Shown here: one piece after another, positions 1-9,869 of the stretch | Layout: each line of letters opens with the position of its first letter | How positions within the stretch are numbered: position 1 is the first letter of the stretch | Assembly (NCBI RefSeq): GCF_900129135.1 | Contig: NZ_FQVI01000002.1 | Span: forward strand, 310,001 to 374,000 | Length of the DNA: 64,000 bases | Source: Lactonifactor longoviformis DSM 17459 | Lineage (GTDB): Bacteria; Bacillota; Clostridia; Lachnospirales; Lachnospiraceae | Direction: 5' to 3' | The notes under the pieces: model-generated | Database searches by the model: none | The model's input: only the letters and a program-made list of their open reading frames with translations | What the model was told of the DNA's origin: nothing | Made by a program: the position numbers and the translations under genes

Positions 1-1
1 G

Positions 2-3000
2 GATTTCAGCCGGCGCTTTGAATTCACCCACCGGCTGTATGGGCGGGAAGAAGAAATCGCCCAGCTGAAGAGTGACTTTAAGGAGGTGGCGGCCGGTTCC
101 AGGATACTTGTCACCATCAGCGGCTATTCCGGAATTGGAAAAACCTCCCTGGTCAATCAGCTTCAGGAGGAGGCTCTGCGGACAAGCGGTATGTTCCTGC
201 AGGGGAAATTCGACCAGTATCACGCCAACGTACCCTACTATGCCTTTTTCGAGGCTATCAAACAATTTTGCAGCATGGTTTTTTTAGAGTCAGAGGAGGG
301 CATCCACAAATGGAAGGAGACACTGTCAGAACATTTGGGCAGCGACGCGGCTTTGCTGACCGGTAAGGTGGCGGAGCTGGCCCTGCTAACCGGCGATCAG
401 CCAACCCCTGGGGTCATGGGGCCGCTGGAAGAGCGAACCCGGTTCAAATCCGTGTTGGAAAAGTTCCTGTCCCTGCTGACCGCGCCGAAGCATCCCCTGG
501 TTCTGTTTTTGGACGATGTGCACCGTGCGGATATGGGCTCCTTGGAAATGCTGGAAGAGATGTTCAAAAATGAAGATATCCACGATTTAATGCTCGTCGT
601 TTGCTACCGCGACAATGAAGTGAGCAGCGAGCATCCGCTTACCCTCAGCCTGAATAAGATAATACAGCGGGGCGGCCGGGTCACGCAGCTTAACCTGCAA
701 GGGCTGGATCCGGAGAGCACCTCACAGATGCTGGGAGAAATATTCAAAACGGAGGGAGACACAACTTCCGGGCTGGCAGAGATTATCTATAGGAAGACTA
801 AGGGAAATCCATTTTACATCAAGCAGTTTCTGCGGTTGTGCCATTCAAAAGGCTATCTGAAGCTGAATATGGACACCGGAAGCTGGAACTGGAAGGAGGA
901 TGAGATACAGGCCTGCCCCGCCCAGGAGAATGTAGTGGACTTCCTGACAGAAAATCTGAGTCAGTTTTCGGATGAGACAATATCCCTGTTATCCTTTGCC
1001 GCCTGCATCGGGCAGAGCTTTTCTGTGGAAGATCTGTCCGTTGTCTGCGGCCTGCCGGAACAGGAAATCAACCGCAGGCTGATTACGGCGGTAGGACAGG
1101 AGGCGGTGTATCCCATTGGGAAGGATGGGAAAACCGGCCGGCAGACCATGTATCAGTTTGCCCACGACCGATTCCAGCAGGTGTTCTATACGGTTTTGTC
1201 TGAAAAGGAGAGGGCAGATGTCCATTACCGGCTTGGAAAGCGGTATGAGGAATGCTCACGCGCCGCAGACGATCTGGACGAACGGGCGTTTGAGATCGCG
1301 GACCATTACGCCAAGGGGCTTGGGGAAGCAACGGACCCGGAAGAGCGGCGCCGGCTTCAGGAGTTCCTGCTGAGTACGGCGCACCGGTGCGGGCTGGTAT
1401 CTGCCTTCGACACGGCGGAACGATACCTTAATCTCCTGCTCTCCCAGTCGGAGCCTAAGCGCCCGGAAAGCCGCCCGTTCCTCACCAAAATCTACATGGA
1501 ATATCATGCGGCACTGTGCAATCTGGTGAAAGAGGAAGAATGCGACCGGATCTACGGGATGCTCTGCAATCTGGTGGCAGAGCCTACCGATCTGATAGAC
1601 AGCTGCTGCCTGCAGATTTCAAGTTTCTCCAATCGGGGCCGGTATGAGGACGCCTTTGAGATCGGACTCGACCTGCTTGGGCAAATGGGGGTCTTCTTCC
1701 CCGGCGGAAATGTAAAGCTGACCCTGGAGCAGGAAATCACATCCTTTTATCAGGAGCGGGAGGCCCTTGGAGCAAAAGATATACTGAATCTCAAAGAAGC
1801 CGGGGACCCGGTGGAAGCTGGGATCAGTAAATTGCTCTGCCGCCTGTGCGGCCCGTCCATTTTCTTTAATCCCGATTATTCCTACTGGACGGTACTTACG
1901 GCTGTACGGCGCATGTTCCGGCATGGCTATACTCCCCACGCTCTGCAGATGTATTCCAACCTAATGATGCCTCTGGGAGAACTGTGCAGGGATTACCGGA
2001 CAGCCTACGCGGCCGTCAAGTCAGCGATGCCTCTTGCCGAAAAACACCAGTACAGGGAGGTAATCTACTCTATCTACTGTATGTTTGCCCTCCATACCGG
2101 CCATTGGTTTGAAGATGTGGTCAATGAAATCCCATATGCAAAAGAGTCCATCAAAGGCAACGCCCAGATGGGAGATTTTGAGTACGCCTGCTACGGCTAT
2201 TATGGGCTCATTATGGCGGTCATGGATAGCGCTGCCCATGTTGATGAGCTATGGCTCGAGGTACGGTCCGGGGTCAAGTTTGCGGAGAAGACCGGCAGCG
2301 ACCACGCGCTAGGGAGCTTTTTGAGCTTTCAGCAGCTGTGCAGGAGTATCCGCGGGGAGCTCTCTCTCACCGGAAGCTTTGATGGGGATGGATTTTCCGA
2401 ACAGGCCCATTTGGGACGGTTTGCCCATAACCTGCAGGCAGTCAGCTATTACCATGTTATCCGGGCCCTGTCGGCAGTAATCTACCGGGATTATTCCACA
2501 GCCTACCGGCTATGCAGAGACGCTGTGCCCCTGCTCCCGTATGTCTCCAGCTTTTATAACATGGCACTCCACAATTTCCTGTATTCCCTGTCTATCTGCC
2601 AGATTCTGGAGACCGGGGGCTATGAGCAAAAGGCAAGGCCGATGCTTCTGCATATCCTGGAGGAAAACCAGGATTGGATGAAGGAGCGCAGCAGCGACGC
2701 ATACACCAATTACGGCCATCTTTATCTTGTGATTGAGGCGGAGAGGAAAGCAGCCTGTGGCTGTATCGGAGAGGCTCTGCTGCTCTATGAAAAAGCTCTG
2801 GAAGCCGCGGAAAAGCATGGCCGCAGTCTCCATCATGCCATCCTCTCCGATGTGGCCGCGCTGCGTTATGAGAAGCTGGGGATCCAGTCATCGGCCAGGC
2901 ATTACCTCACGGACACCTACCGGCTTTACGATCATTGGGGGGCAGAGGGCAAGTGCGCCCGGATGCGGCAGGACAACCCAGAACTCGCCGGCCTATGGAA

Positions 3001-4168
3001 GAATGATAGCCGTCAAGGCACCCTGACTGAAGATTCCATCCGCACCACTGCTTCGCTGGATATGCGGTCTGTGCTGAAGGCGTCCCAGGCCATTTCAGAA
3101 GAGCTGGAGCTGGAAGGCATCCTGGAAAAGCTGATCTACAGTCTCCTGGAATGCGCGGGAGCACAGCATATCTACTATCTGAGCCAGACGGATTCCGGGT
3201 ATGAGATCCAGTCGGAAGGCCATTCCGGGGCCAAGGACGTATGCATCGTGTCAAAGCGGCCGGCGGAGAACCGGGATATTCCGCTGAACATCGTATCGTA
3301 TGTGGAAAGAACACTTGAGGCCGTGATCCTGGAAGACGGAGAGAACTCCAGGGTCTTCGGGAAGGATGATCACATTAAAGAGAGCCACTGCAAGTCGGTC
3401 CTGTGCATGCCCATCCTCAGTAAGGGGGAGTTAAAGGGCATCCTCTACTTGGAAAATAACCTGGCCGCGGGTGTCTTTGACCAGCGGAGAAAAGAAAATC
3501 TCATGCCCATTGCGGCACAGCTGGCTATCTCTCTCGAAAATGCCTATTTATATGAGAATCTGCGTTTTCTGGTAGACGAACGGACAAAGGCACTGCAGGA
3601 GGAAATCAAAGTGCGCAAGCGGGCTGAGGAAAAGTTGGCCCATATGGCAAACTATGACGCACTCACCGGACTTCCCAACCGCAGACTGTTTCACAAAATC
3701 TTGTCCCGGCTGCTCCTGGAGGCGGAAACAAGCGGGCAGCTGCTGGCCGTCCTCTACATGGATCTGGATGGTTTTAAAGAGATCAACGACACCTATGGCC
3801 ACGAAAAGGGCGATCTGGTGTTGGAGGAGACAGCACGACGGCTCATCAGTGCCGTACGCGGCAGTGACATCGTGTCCCGTATGGGCGGCGATGAGTTCGT
3901 GCTGCTGTTGAGCCGGATCATGGCGGACGAAGAGATCCGGTACGTTTGCGAACGGATTCTCTCTGAAATCAGACAGCCTTTTCAGATTTTAGAGGATTTA
4001 TTTGTTGAAATGACCGCAAGTATTGGAGTCAGTGTTTATCCCAGAGACGGTCAGGACGAGAAGACGCTTCTTTCCCGCGCCGATCAGGCCATGTACAAGA
4101 TTAAAAAAAGTCACAAAAACTTTTACTCGTTTACCGAGCCTCCTTCTGAAGCGCAGGAGAAACCTTAA
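2..4168 (+). CDS. AAA-ATPase / GAF / diguanylate cyclase signalling protein (5' partial)
   Basis: The frame is open from base 2, and a GTG at 86 lies inside conserved sequence, so the true start (perhaps with a Ser/Thr kinase domain, as in related proteins) is upstream of the window. Visible order: AAA-type ATPase with Walker A GYSGIGKTS at about residues 40-49 and a Walker B-like run LVLFLDDVH; a long helical TPR-like middle; a GAF domain at about 1020-1190; a short coiled coil; and a C-terminal GGDEF domain. The catalytic GGDEF is intact (nt about 3888-3902). An RxxD inhibitory I-site (RGSD) sits five residues before it, so it should make cyclic di-GMP under product inhibition. A hybrid kinase follows 66 bases downstream. 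GC content is higher than in the rest of the window. Confidence 0.85.
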   Translation, partial: DFSRRFEFTHRLYGREEEIAQLKSDFKEVAAGSRILVTISGYSGIGKTSLVNQLQEEALRTSGMFLQGKFDQYHANVPYYAFFEAIKQFCSMVFLESEEGIHKWKETLSEHLGSDAALLTGKVAELALLTGDQPTPGVMGPLEERTRFKSVLEKFLSLLTAPKHPLVLFLDDVHRADMGSLEMLEEMFKNEDIHDLMLVVCYRDNEVSSEHPLTLSLNKIIQRGGRVTQLNLQGLDPESTSQMLGEIFKTEGDTTSGLAEIIYRKTKGNPFYIKQFLRLCHSKGYLKLNMDTGSWNWKEDEIQACPAQENVVDFLTENLSQFSDETISLLSFAACIGQSFSVEDLSVVCGLPEQEINRRLITAVGQEAVYPIGKDGKTGRQTMYQFAHDRFQQVFYTVLSEKERADVHYRLGKRYEECSRAADDLDERAFEIADHYAKGLGEATDPEERRRLQEFLLSTAHRCGLVSAFDTAERYLNLLLSQSEPKRPESRPFLTKIYMEYHAALCNLVKEEECDRIYGMLCNLVAEPTDLIDSCCLQISSFSNRGRYEDAFEIGLDLLGQMGVFFPGGNVKLTLEQEITSFYQEREALGAKDILNLKEAGDPVEAGISKLLCRLCGPSIFFNPDYSYWTVLTAVRRMFRHGYTPHALQMYSNLMMPLGELCRDYRTAYAAVKSAMPLAEKHQYREVIYSIYCMFALHTGHWFEDVVNEIPYAKESIKGNAQMGDFEYACYGYYGLIMAVMDSAAHVDELWLEVRSGVKFAEKTGSDHALGSFLSFQQLCRSIRGELSLTGSFDGDGFSEQAHLGRFAHNLQAVSYYHVIRALSAVIYRDYSTAYRLCRDAVPLLPYVSSFYNMALHNFLYSLSICQILETGGYEQKARPMLLHILEENQDWMKERSSDAYTNYGHLYLVIEAERKAACGCIGEALLLYEKALEAAEKHGRSLHHAILSDVAALRYEKLGIQSSARHYLTDTYRLYDHWGAEGKCARMRQDNPELAGLWKNDSRQGTLTEDSIRTTASLDMRSVLKASQAISEELELEGILEKLIYSLLECAGAQHIYYLSQTDSGYEIQSEGHSGAKDVCIVSKRPAENRDIPLNIVSYVERTLEAVILEDGENSRVFGKDDHIKESHCKSVLCMPILSKGELKGILYLENNLAAGVFDQRRKENLMPIAAQLAISLENAYLYENLRFLVDERTKALQEEIKVRKRAEEKLAHMANYDALTGLPNRRLFHKILSRLLLEAETSGQLLAVLYMDLDGFKEINDTYGHEKGDLVLEETARRLISAVRGSDIVSRMGGDEFVLLLSRIMADEEIRYVCERILSEIRQPFQILEDLFVEMTASIGVSVYPRDGQDEKTLLSRADQAMYKIKKSHKNFYSFTEPPSEAQEKP

Positions 4169-4234
4169 AAAAACTGCACCCAGCAGCGGCCGGCGTGAGC
4201 AAAATCATTGTTGGTCATGGAAAGGATGAGATCG

Positions 4235-7200
4235 ATGGAAAAAATAATGACGGCCTGGGAGACGTTTCAGGCTTTTTGCAGCGCCTGGTTTGAGCGGAGA
4301 AACGCCGAGGAGGTCTATACCTTTTTAGGCGATGAGTTCTGCTTTGTGGGCACCGGGGAGGGCGAGTTTGCCCACAGCCCCCAGGAGATGAGAGATTACC
4401 TACTTCGGGACATCCAGGAGATTCCCGAACCTTTTACAGTGGAACTTACGCTCTTTCAGGAGCAGGAGATCGACAGAGATATCCGCAACCTGTCCGTGGG
4501 AATGGTCCTCAAGAATAACCAGTACCGCTGGCGGCTGCGGGGATTCTTTACCCTAGTACGGCGGCAAAAGTCTTGGCGGCTGCGCACCCTGTGGTTTTCC
4601 GAACCCAGCAGCAGTCAACGGGGCGAAGAGCACTATCCCGGAACCCTTGTGATGGAAAACATGGTGAAACAGCGGCAGGATCTGCTGAATGACTCCCTGC
4701 CCGGAGGCATGATGGGCGGGTATATTGAAGAGAGTTTCCCCTTTTATTTCGTCAACAATCGGATGCTGGAGCATCTGGGCTATGCGGACGAGGCGGATTT
4801 TGTTGCCGATATCAGGGGACTGATATCCAACTGCATGCACCCGGACGACCGAGCCATGGTGGACGCTGAGGTAGACAGCCAGATGGCCGAGGGCAGCCAA
4901 TACGTGGTCGAATATCGCATGAAGAAGCGGGACGGATCCTATATTTGGGTCCATGATATGGGGCGCAAGATCACGGCGGAAAACGGCAAGCCGGCCATTA
5001 TATCGGTATGCATTGACATCACCGCACAGAAAATGGCCCAGGCAGAGGTCATGCACCTGTACAATAACGTCCCCGGCGCGGTATTCCGCTGCCGGTATGA
5101 CGAAGGTTTTTCCGTCGTAAGCGCCAACGACGGCCTTTACAAGTTCCTGGGCTATACCAGAGAGGAATTCGCCGAACTGGGAAACCGGATGTCAAAGGTG
5201 GTCCACCCGGAGGACCTGGGTTCTGTGCAGGCTAAGCTGGAGCTAGACCGGGACTGCAGCGGCACAATTCAGGACGAGCACCGGTTGGTCTGCAGGGACG
5301 GAAGCGTCAAATGGGTGTCTCTGAAGGCGCAGCGGCTCACAGAGGATGACGGAAATCAATATTTCTATGGCGTCTTTGTGGATATTACTGAGGAAAAGCA
5401 GGTACAGGCGCGGGTCAGGGAGCTCTACGAGAAGGAGATGTCTTATTTTGCCCAGGCCGCCTCCGCGGAGGGGAGTAATCAGGGGCGGCTTAACATCACC
5501 ATGGACTATGTAGAGAGCTACCAGTCCACCGCAGGTCTGGCACTGTTCCAGCAAGGGGATTCCTATCGAGCAGCTATGGAACGGCTGGCTGAATCCGCTG
5601 TGGACCCCGATTATGGTCATTACATTCGCACCGTGCTTAATCGGACTTGTGTGTTAAACGATTTTTCCAATGGAAAAACCGATTACCGCTTTGAATTTCT
5701 CCGCCAAAAGAAGAACGGCGACGTATTTTTATGCAGCACCAGTATTCGACTGCACACCAACCCGGAAAGCGGCGACGTCATCGCCTTTTTCTACACCTTA
5801 GATGTGACGGAGCAGAGGATGTTGGAACGGATGCTGGAACGGGTTTCCAGTCTGGATTACGACGTCATTACGGAGATAGATCTGGCTAGCGGCACCTACC
5901 GTCTGGTGGTCTGTGGCAGAGAATGGAACCCCACCATCCCCCTTGAGGGGAATTTTCTGGAGGAGATCCGCCGGGTGGCGGCCAGCTGTATGGATGAGGC
6001 GCAGCAGCGGGAGTTTTTAGAAAAACTGGATCCTGGTTACATGCGGCGGGAACTTGCCAAGCATAACTCCTACACCTTCGTGCTGGAGCTGCGGCAGGAC
6101 GGAGAAAAACGAGTCAAACGTTTCCAAGTTTTCTATATAGGCGAGGAGCTGGGACGAGTGTGCATGACCCGGGCCGATGTGACAAACATCGTTAGGCAGG
6201 AACAACAGCAAAAGGAGGCTCTGGCTGCCGCTCTTGCCGCCGCGGAGCAGGCTAACGCTGCGAAAACGGATTTTCTATCCCGCATGAGCCATGAGATCCG
6301 CACCCCCATGAACGCCATCATTGGAATGAGCGCCATCGCCGCCCAAGCCGTCGGAGACGATGAGCGGGTGGCCGAGTGCATTTCAAAGATCGGCATCTCC
6401 TCCCGGTTTCTGCTCTCTCTCATCAACGATATCTTGGACATGAGCCGGATCGAGAGCGGAAAAATGCTGCTCAAAAACGAAAAAATCCCGACCGAGGATT
6501 TTATAAACGGTCTCAACGCTATTTGCTACAGCCAGGCGGCGGCAAAGGACGTGGAATACGAGTGTATCGTGGATCCCACCCTGGACGATTTTTATATAGG
6601 GGACGCTATGAAGCTGCAGCAAGTGTTTCTCAACATCCTGTCTAACGCTATTAAATTTACCGGCGAGGGCGGTAAGGTCACCTTCTCCGCTGCGCTGCAC
6701 AGGAAGAGCAAGAACAGCGCCACGCTGCGCTTTATGGTCAACGATACCGGCGTGGGCATCAGTGACGGCTTCCTCCGTCACCTGTTTGAACCCTTCTCTC
6801 AAGAATCCATGGGTACTACAGCCCAGTACGGCGGCACCGGCCTTGGCCTCGCTATCTCAAAAAACATCATCGATATGATGGGCGGTAAAATCACAGTGCG
6901 CTCCATTAAGGGCATAGGTTCAGAGTTCACGGTGGACGTGCAGCTGGGCATCACGGAGGAGGAACTGCTCCGCCACAACAGGAAAAAGGCGCTCCCCAAT
7001 TTTTCTGCTCTGAAGACTCTGGTGGTGGACGATGATGTGGAGGTTTGCGAAAGCGCTGTGGACACGCTCAAGGAAATGGGAATCACCGCCGAATGGGTAG
7101 ACAGCGGACGCAAGGCTATCGAACGGGTACAATTGATGTGGGACACAGGAAAGCATTACGATATGATCCTCATCGACTGGAAAATGCCGGATATCGACGG

Positions 7201-7822
7201 CATCGAAACTGCCCGGCGCATCCGTGCCATCGTGGGGCCGGAGGTCACCATCATTATTATCACGGCCTATGACTGGGCTTCCATCGAACACGAGGCCACG
7301 TTGGCAGGTGTCAATCTTCTGATGAGCAAGCCCATGTTCAAGTCCTCTCTGATCTCCGCCTTCTCCAAAGCACTGGGCGAAAAAGAGGAGAGCAGTGCAG
7401 GGAATAATCCTTTAATATTTAACTTTTCCGGACATCGGGTTCTTTTGGTAGAGGACAACGCCATCAACACCGAGGTGGCGTTAGCTCTGCTTGAGAGCAA
7501 AGGCTTTACCGTGGACACCGCAGAAAATGGACTGCGGGCAATTGAGCTGTTCAGCAAAACTGAGGCGGGCTTTTATGACGCCATTTTGATGGACATCCGG
7601 ATGCCGCAGATGGATGGGTTGACGGCAGCTAATAACATTCGCCACATGAGCAACGCCGATGCCAAAACCATCCCCATCATCGCCATGACCGCCAATGCGT
7701 TTGACGACGACATGGAGAAGAGCAAGACTGCCGGCATGAACGCACATTTGGCCAAACCAATTGAACCGGAGCGGCTGTATCAGGTCCTCTACGACTTTAT
7801 GTTAGGCCAGGAGGAGGAATAG
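4235..7822 (+). CDS. Hybrid sensor histidine kinase with NTF2-like, PAS and two receiver domains
   Basis: ATG 4235 was chosen because AAAGGA lies 8 bases upstream; TTG 4208 and ATGs 4217 and 4226 are alternatives. N-terminal residues about 1-130 resemble a SnoaL/NTF2-like fold. At least two PAS domains follow (about 150-270 and 275-395), then a further PAS-like region. The H-box SHEIRTPMNAIIGMS has its phospho-His near residue 686, followed by ATPase motifs NILSNAIKFT, DTGVGI and GTGLGLAI. Two receiver domains follow: the first with DDD and Asp in LIDWKMPDIDG, the second with EDN, Asp in LMDIRMPQMDG and LAKP. No membrane segment is obvious, so it is probably cytoplasmic. No intact output or HPt domain is encoded; a broken HPt lies directly downstream. 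Confidence 0.88.
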   Translation: MEKIMTAWETFQAFCSAWFERRNAEEVYTFLGDEFCFVGTGEGEFAHSPQEMRDYLLRDIQEIPEPFTVELTLFQEQEIDRDIRNLSVGMVLKNNQYRWRLRGFFTLVRRQKSWRLRTLWFSEPSSSQRGEEHYPGTLVMENMVKQRQDLLNDSLPGGMMGGYIEESFPFYFVNNRMLEHLGYADEADFVADIRGLISNCMHPDDRAMVDAEVDSQMAEGSQYVVEYRMKKRDGSYIWVHDMGRKITAENGKPAIISVCIDITAQKMAQAEVMHLYNNVPGAVFRCRYDEGFSVVSANDGLYKFLGYTREEFAELGNRMSKVVHPEDLGSVQAKLELDRDCSGTIQDEHRLVCRDGSVKWVSLKAQRLTEDDGNQYFYGVFVDITEEKQVQARVRELYEKEMSYFAQAASAEGSNQGRLNITMDYVESYQSTAGLALFQQGDSYRAAMERLAESAVDPDYGHYIRTVLNRTCVLNDFSNGKTDYRFEFLRQKKNGDVFLCSTSIRLHTNPESGDVIAFFYTLDVTEQRMLERMLERVSSLDYDVITEIDLASGTYRLVVCGREWNPTIPLEGNFLEEIRRVAASCMDEAQQREFLEKLDPGYMRRELAKHNSYTFVLELRQDGEKRVKRFQVFYIGEELGRVCMTRADVTNIVRQEQQQKEALAAALAAAEQANAAKTDFLSRMSHEIRTPMNAIIGMSAIAAQAVGDDERVAECISKIGISSRFLLSLINDILDMSRIESGKMLLKNEKIPTEDFINGLNAICYSQAAAKDVEYECIVDPTLDDFYIGDAMKLQQVFLNILSNAIKFTGEGGKVTFSAALHRKSKNSATLRFMVNDTGVGISDGFLRHLFEPFSQESMGTTAQYGGTGLGLAISKNIIDMMGGKITVRSIKGIGSEFTVDVQLGITEEELLRHNRKKALPNFSALKTLVVDDDVEVCESAVDTLKEMGITAEWVDSGRKAIERVQLMWDTGKHYDMILIDWKMPDIDGIETARRIRAIVGPEVTIIIITAYDWASIEHEATLAGVNLLMSKPMFKSSLISAFSKALGEKEESSAGNNPLIFNFSGHRVLLVEDNAINTEVALALLESKGFTVDTAENGLRAIELFSKTEAGFYDAILMDIRMPQMDGLTAANNIRHMSNADAKTIPIIAMTANAFDDDMEKSKTAGMNAHLAKPIEPERLYQVLYDFMLGQEEE

Positions 7823-7823
7823 A

Positions 7824-8004
7824 ATGCAGACTATGAAACCACGGCGACTACACAGCCGCATTTACACGGCCCATACATTAAAGGGTATGGCCGGCAGCCT
7901 CGATCTGACCGCTTTATGAGGAGGCTTGTGCCATCGTAGAGCCGCTTCGCTCCGGGGAAAAGCAATATGAACAGGCCCCAGCTTTATTGGATCTGCTGAA
8001 ATAA
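7824..8004 (+). pseudogene. Broken HPt (histidine phosphotransfer) domain remnant
   Basis: One base after the kinase stop, ATG 7824 opens a 31-codon frame that contains the HPt signature AHTLKGMAGSLDLTAL and ends at TGA 7917-7919. The homologous continuation, YEEACAIVEPLRSGEKQYEQ and then about eight residues to TAA 8002-8004, is in another frame entered at about 7915. This is a frameshift (two bases missing or one extra). The helix that normally precedes the phospho-His helix is also mostly missing. Kinase, receiver and HPt were probably once one phosphorelay set. A sequencing error could explain the frameshift but not the short N-terminus. Confidence 0.65.
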
Positions 8005-8088
8005 ATGCGCCGCCGGGCGCACTTCAAAAAGGAATGAGGTCCTCCACTGCCAACTGGCATACAGTTCCTCATTCCTTTTCTAATCTTC

Positions 8089-8712
8089 TTATCCTTTTCT
8101 GCAGTCATAGATTCTACAGAACTCTCTGACATGACGTTCTAACTCTTCCATCGCCTCCTCTTCGGCCCCTGGCATCTGGTCGTATTTGTTCAGCAAAAAA
8201 TAAATAGGGGCATAAAAGTTCATTGCCATTGCGGCAGGATCTCCCTCCCTAAAAACCCTCTGCCTCATCATTTCCTGAAAGAGTGCCGTTTGATAAGTAA
8301 TACTGTCTACCATAAAAATTTTTCTGTATACCTCGTAAATCCCCTTGTCAGAATACTGCTCAATGGTCAGCATCCGCCGGAACCTGGATGCAAATTCATC
8401 CTTCCAATAAAACAAAAATATCTTTCTGCTCAGTTCCAGCAGTCCTTCCACAGAAAGCTCCCCGTATGCTTTTGCTGCCGTCTCCATATGCTTCTCGTCT
8501 GGCAGTCCTAAATCCAAAGACATTTTCTCCATACGGTGGGACATTTCCTCCACTATGGTACTGAAAATCTCCTCTTTGCTTCTGAAATGCTTATACAGAG
8601 AGCTGTCCCTGATCCCCACAGCCTCTGCAATATTTTTTACACTGGTTCCCTGATAGCCCTTCCTGGAAAAAAGGTTCAGCGCCTCCTCTGCGATCCGTTC
8701 TCTGGTTTTCAT
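8089..8712 (-). CDS. TetR/AcrR family transcriptional regulator
   Basis: A 207-residue protein starting MKTRERIAEEALNLFSRKGY. The N-terminal helix-turn-helix (about residues 15-50, motif GTSVKNIAEAVGIRDSSLYK) is typical of TetR proteins, and the C-terminal ligand domain is not assignable by eye. The start at 8712 is preferred over an upstream in-frame start because its ATG overlaps the TGA of the radical SAM gene (ATGA at 8709-8712), a translational coupling arrangement. The pair is transcribed from a promoter near 9.87-9.90 kb that carries two similar inverted repeats, so it probably represses its own operon. The inducer is unknown. Confidence 0.88.
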   Translation of the reverse strand: MKTRERIAEEALNLFSRKGYQGTSVKNIAEAVGIRDSSLYKHFRSKEEIFSTIVEEMSHRMEKMSLDLGLPDEKHMETAAKAYGELSVEGLLELSRKIFLFYWKDEFASRFRRMLTIEQYSDKGIYEVYRKIFMVDSITYQTALFQEMMRQRVFREGDPAAMAMNFYAPIYFLLNKYDQMPGAEEEAMEELERHVREFCRIYDCRKG

Positions 8713-9806
8713 CTGGCTCCTCCCTTCAGGAGGTTCTCCACCTTCTCCTCCTGCTGGTGCAGTACACATCCGCCCGCATGAGGTGCAGTCAACAGTCCGG
8801 TCTTCTGAAGCTTGCTAAAAAAAGGGGAGTGAAGGGCATCCTCCAGGGACATATCCAGCAGACTGGTATCTGAGAAGGGGGAGAAGGGGCATGGTTCCGC
8901 ATCCCCCGCAGCATTGATGTGAAAAAATCCCCGCCCTGCTGCCAGGCATCCCCCGGAAGATTTCTCGTCCCCCGGAAAAGAGATATACAGCATCTCGTCC
9001 TGCCCGCTCCTCAGCCTCTGTATTCTGTCGTTCATATATTGCCGGTCTCTCTCCTCTAAAGCCAGGAATGCAGATTTCCCATCCACGGGTACATACTCTA
9101 CATAAATCACCCCTTTGCATCCCCGTGTCCGAAGCTTCCTCAGAAACTCTTCTCCCGTCACTTCCTCCAGATTTTCCTTGGTCACGGTTACCGATGCTCC
9201 GAAGAGAATACGGCTGTTTTGCAGCAGTTCCATTGTCCTTTCAACTCTGCGGTAAATCCCCCTTCCTCTCCTGTCGTCTGTACTCCCTTCCCCGCCCTCT
9301 ACACTTACAATAGGAATCAGGTTTTTATGTATTCCGAAGAGTTTTGCATACTCCTCATCAAACAGCGTACCGTTGGTAAATACAGGAAAAAGAATCCCCT
9401 TATGCTTTCCGGCTTCTCTGAGCACCTCTCTTCTGGTCATGGGCTCCCCTCCTGCTAGAAGGACAAATCCTACACCCAATTTTTGGGCCTCCTCAAAAAT
9501 GTTCCCCCACTCCTTTACCGTCAGCATTCGTTTCACCAGGAATCCTTCCTTCCTCTCATTTTCCCGGGCATAGCAGCCTTTGCAGCTGAGATTGCATTGA
9601 TTTGTAATACTGGCAATCAGAAACGGCGGGATATGCACCCCCTCTTCCTCCCGTTTTCTGCGAAGCTCTCTTCCCTTTCTGCCGTCCCGGGCATACTGCA
9701 CCATAAAAAGGCTCTCTCTGGGATTCCCTGCAGACGCCTTAAGTATTCCTTTGATTATCCGTTCCACTCCGTTGCTTAAATATTCTTCCAACTGAAATGT
9801 CTCCAT
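8709..9806 (-). CDS. Radical SAM protein, SPASM-like C-terminus
   Basis: A 365-residue protein. The radical SAM cluster motif CNLSCKGC (Cys71, Cys75, Cys78) sits in the canonical context SITNQCNLSCKGCYARE. It is followed by the glycine-rich AdoMet motif LLAGGEPM. Additional cysteines in the last 80 residues (GGCLAAG, EPCPF, GGCVLH) resemble a SPASM or twitch region binding a further Fe-S cluster. The substrate cannot be deduced, and no peptide precursor gene is recognisable nearby. It is first in a two-gene operon with a TetR regulator, which suggests inducible expression. SD GAGGGG lies just upstream of ATG 9806. Confidence 0.85.
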   Translation of the reverse strand: METFQLEEYLSNGVERIIKGILKASAGNPRESLFMVQYARDGRKGRELRRKREEEGVHIPPFLIASITNQCNLSCKGCYARENERKEGFLVKRMLTVKEWGNIFEEAQKLGVGFVLLAGGEPMTRREVLREAGKHKGILFPVFTNGTLFDEEYAKLFGIHKNLIPIVSVEGGEGSTDDRRGRGIYRRVERTMELLQNSRILFGASVTVTKENLEEVTGEEFLRKLRTRGCKGVIYVEYVPVDGKSAFLALEERDRQYMNDRIQRLRSGQDEMLYISFPGDEKSSGGCLAAGRGFFHINAAGDAEPCPFSPFSDTSLLDMSLEDALHSPFFSKLQKTGLLTAPHAGGCVLHQQEEKVENLLKGGAR

Positions 9807-9843
9807 CTGTTTCCCCTCTCTTATTAATACTCATTCAGCGCAG

Positions 9844-9859
9844 GCTAGCGTTTGCTAGC
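9844..9859. promoter_or_regulatory. Putative TetR operator 1 of the radical SAM operon
   Basis: GCTAGCGTTTGCTAGC, a 16-bp element with GCTAG/CTAGC ends just downstream of the -10 box. It matches in outline the element at 9876-9891, whose centre is 32 bp away, about three helical turns. Assignment to the TetR protein of the same operon is inference. Confidence 0.6.
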
Positions 9860-9869
9860 TCATAACATC

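Noticed and set aside
8709-9806. Radical SAM gene as part of a RiPP biosynthesis cluster
   Set aside because: No precursor peptide, leader-binding domain, protease or exporter is encoded next to it; only a TetR regulator is.
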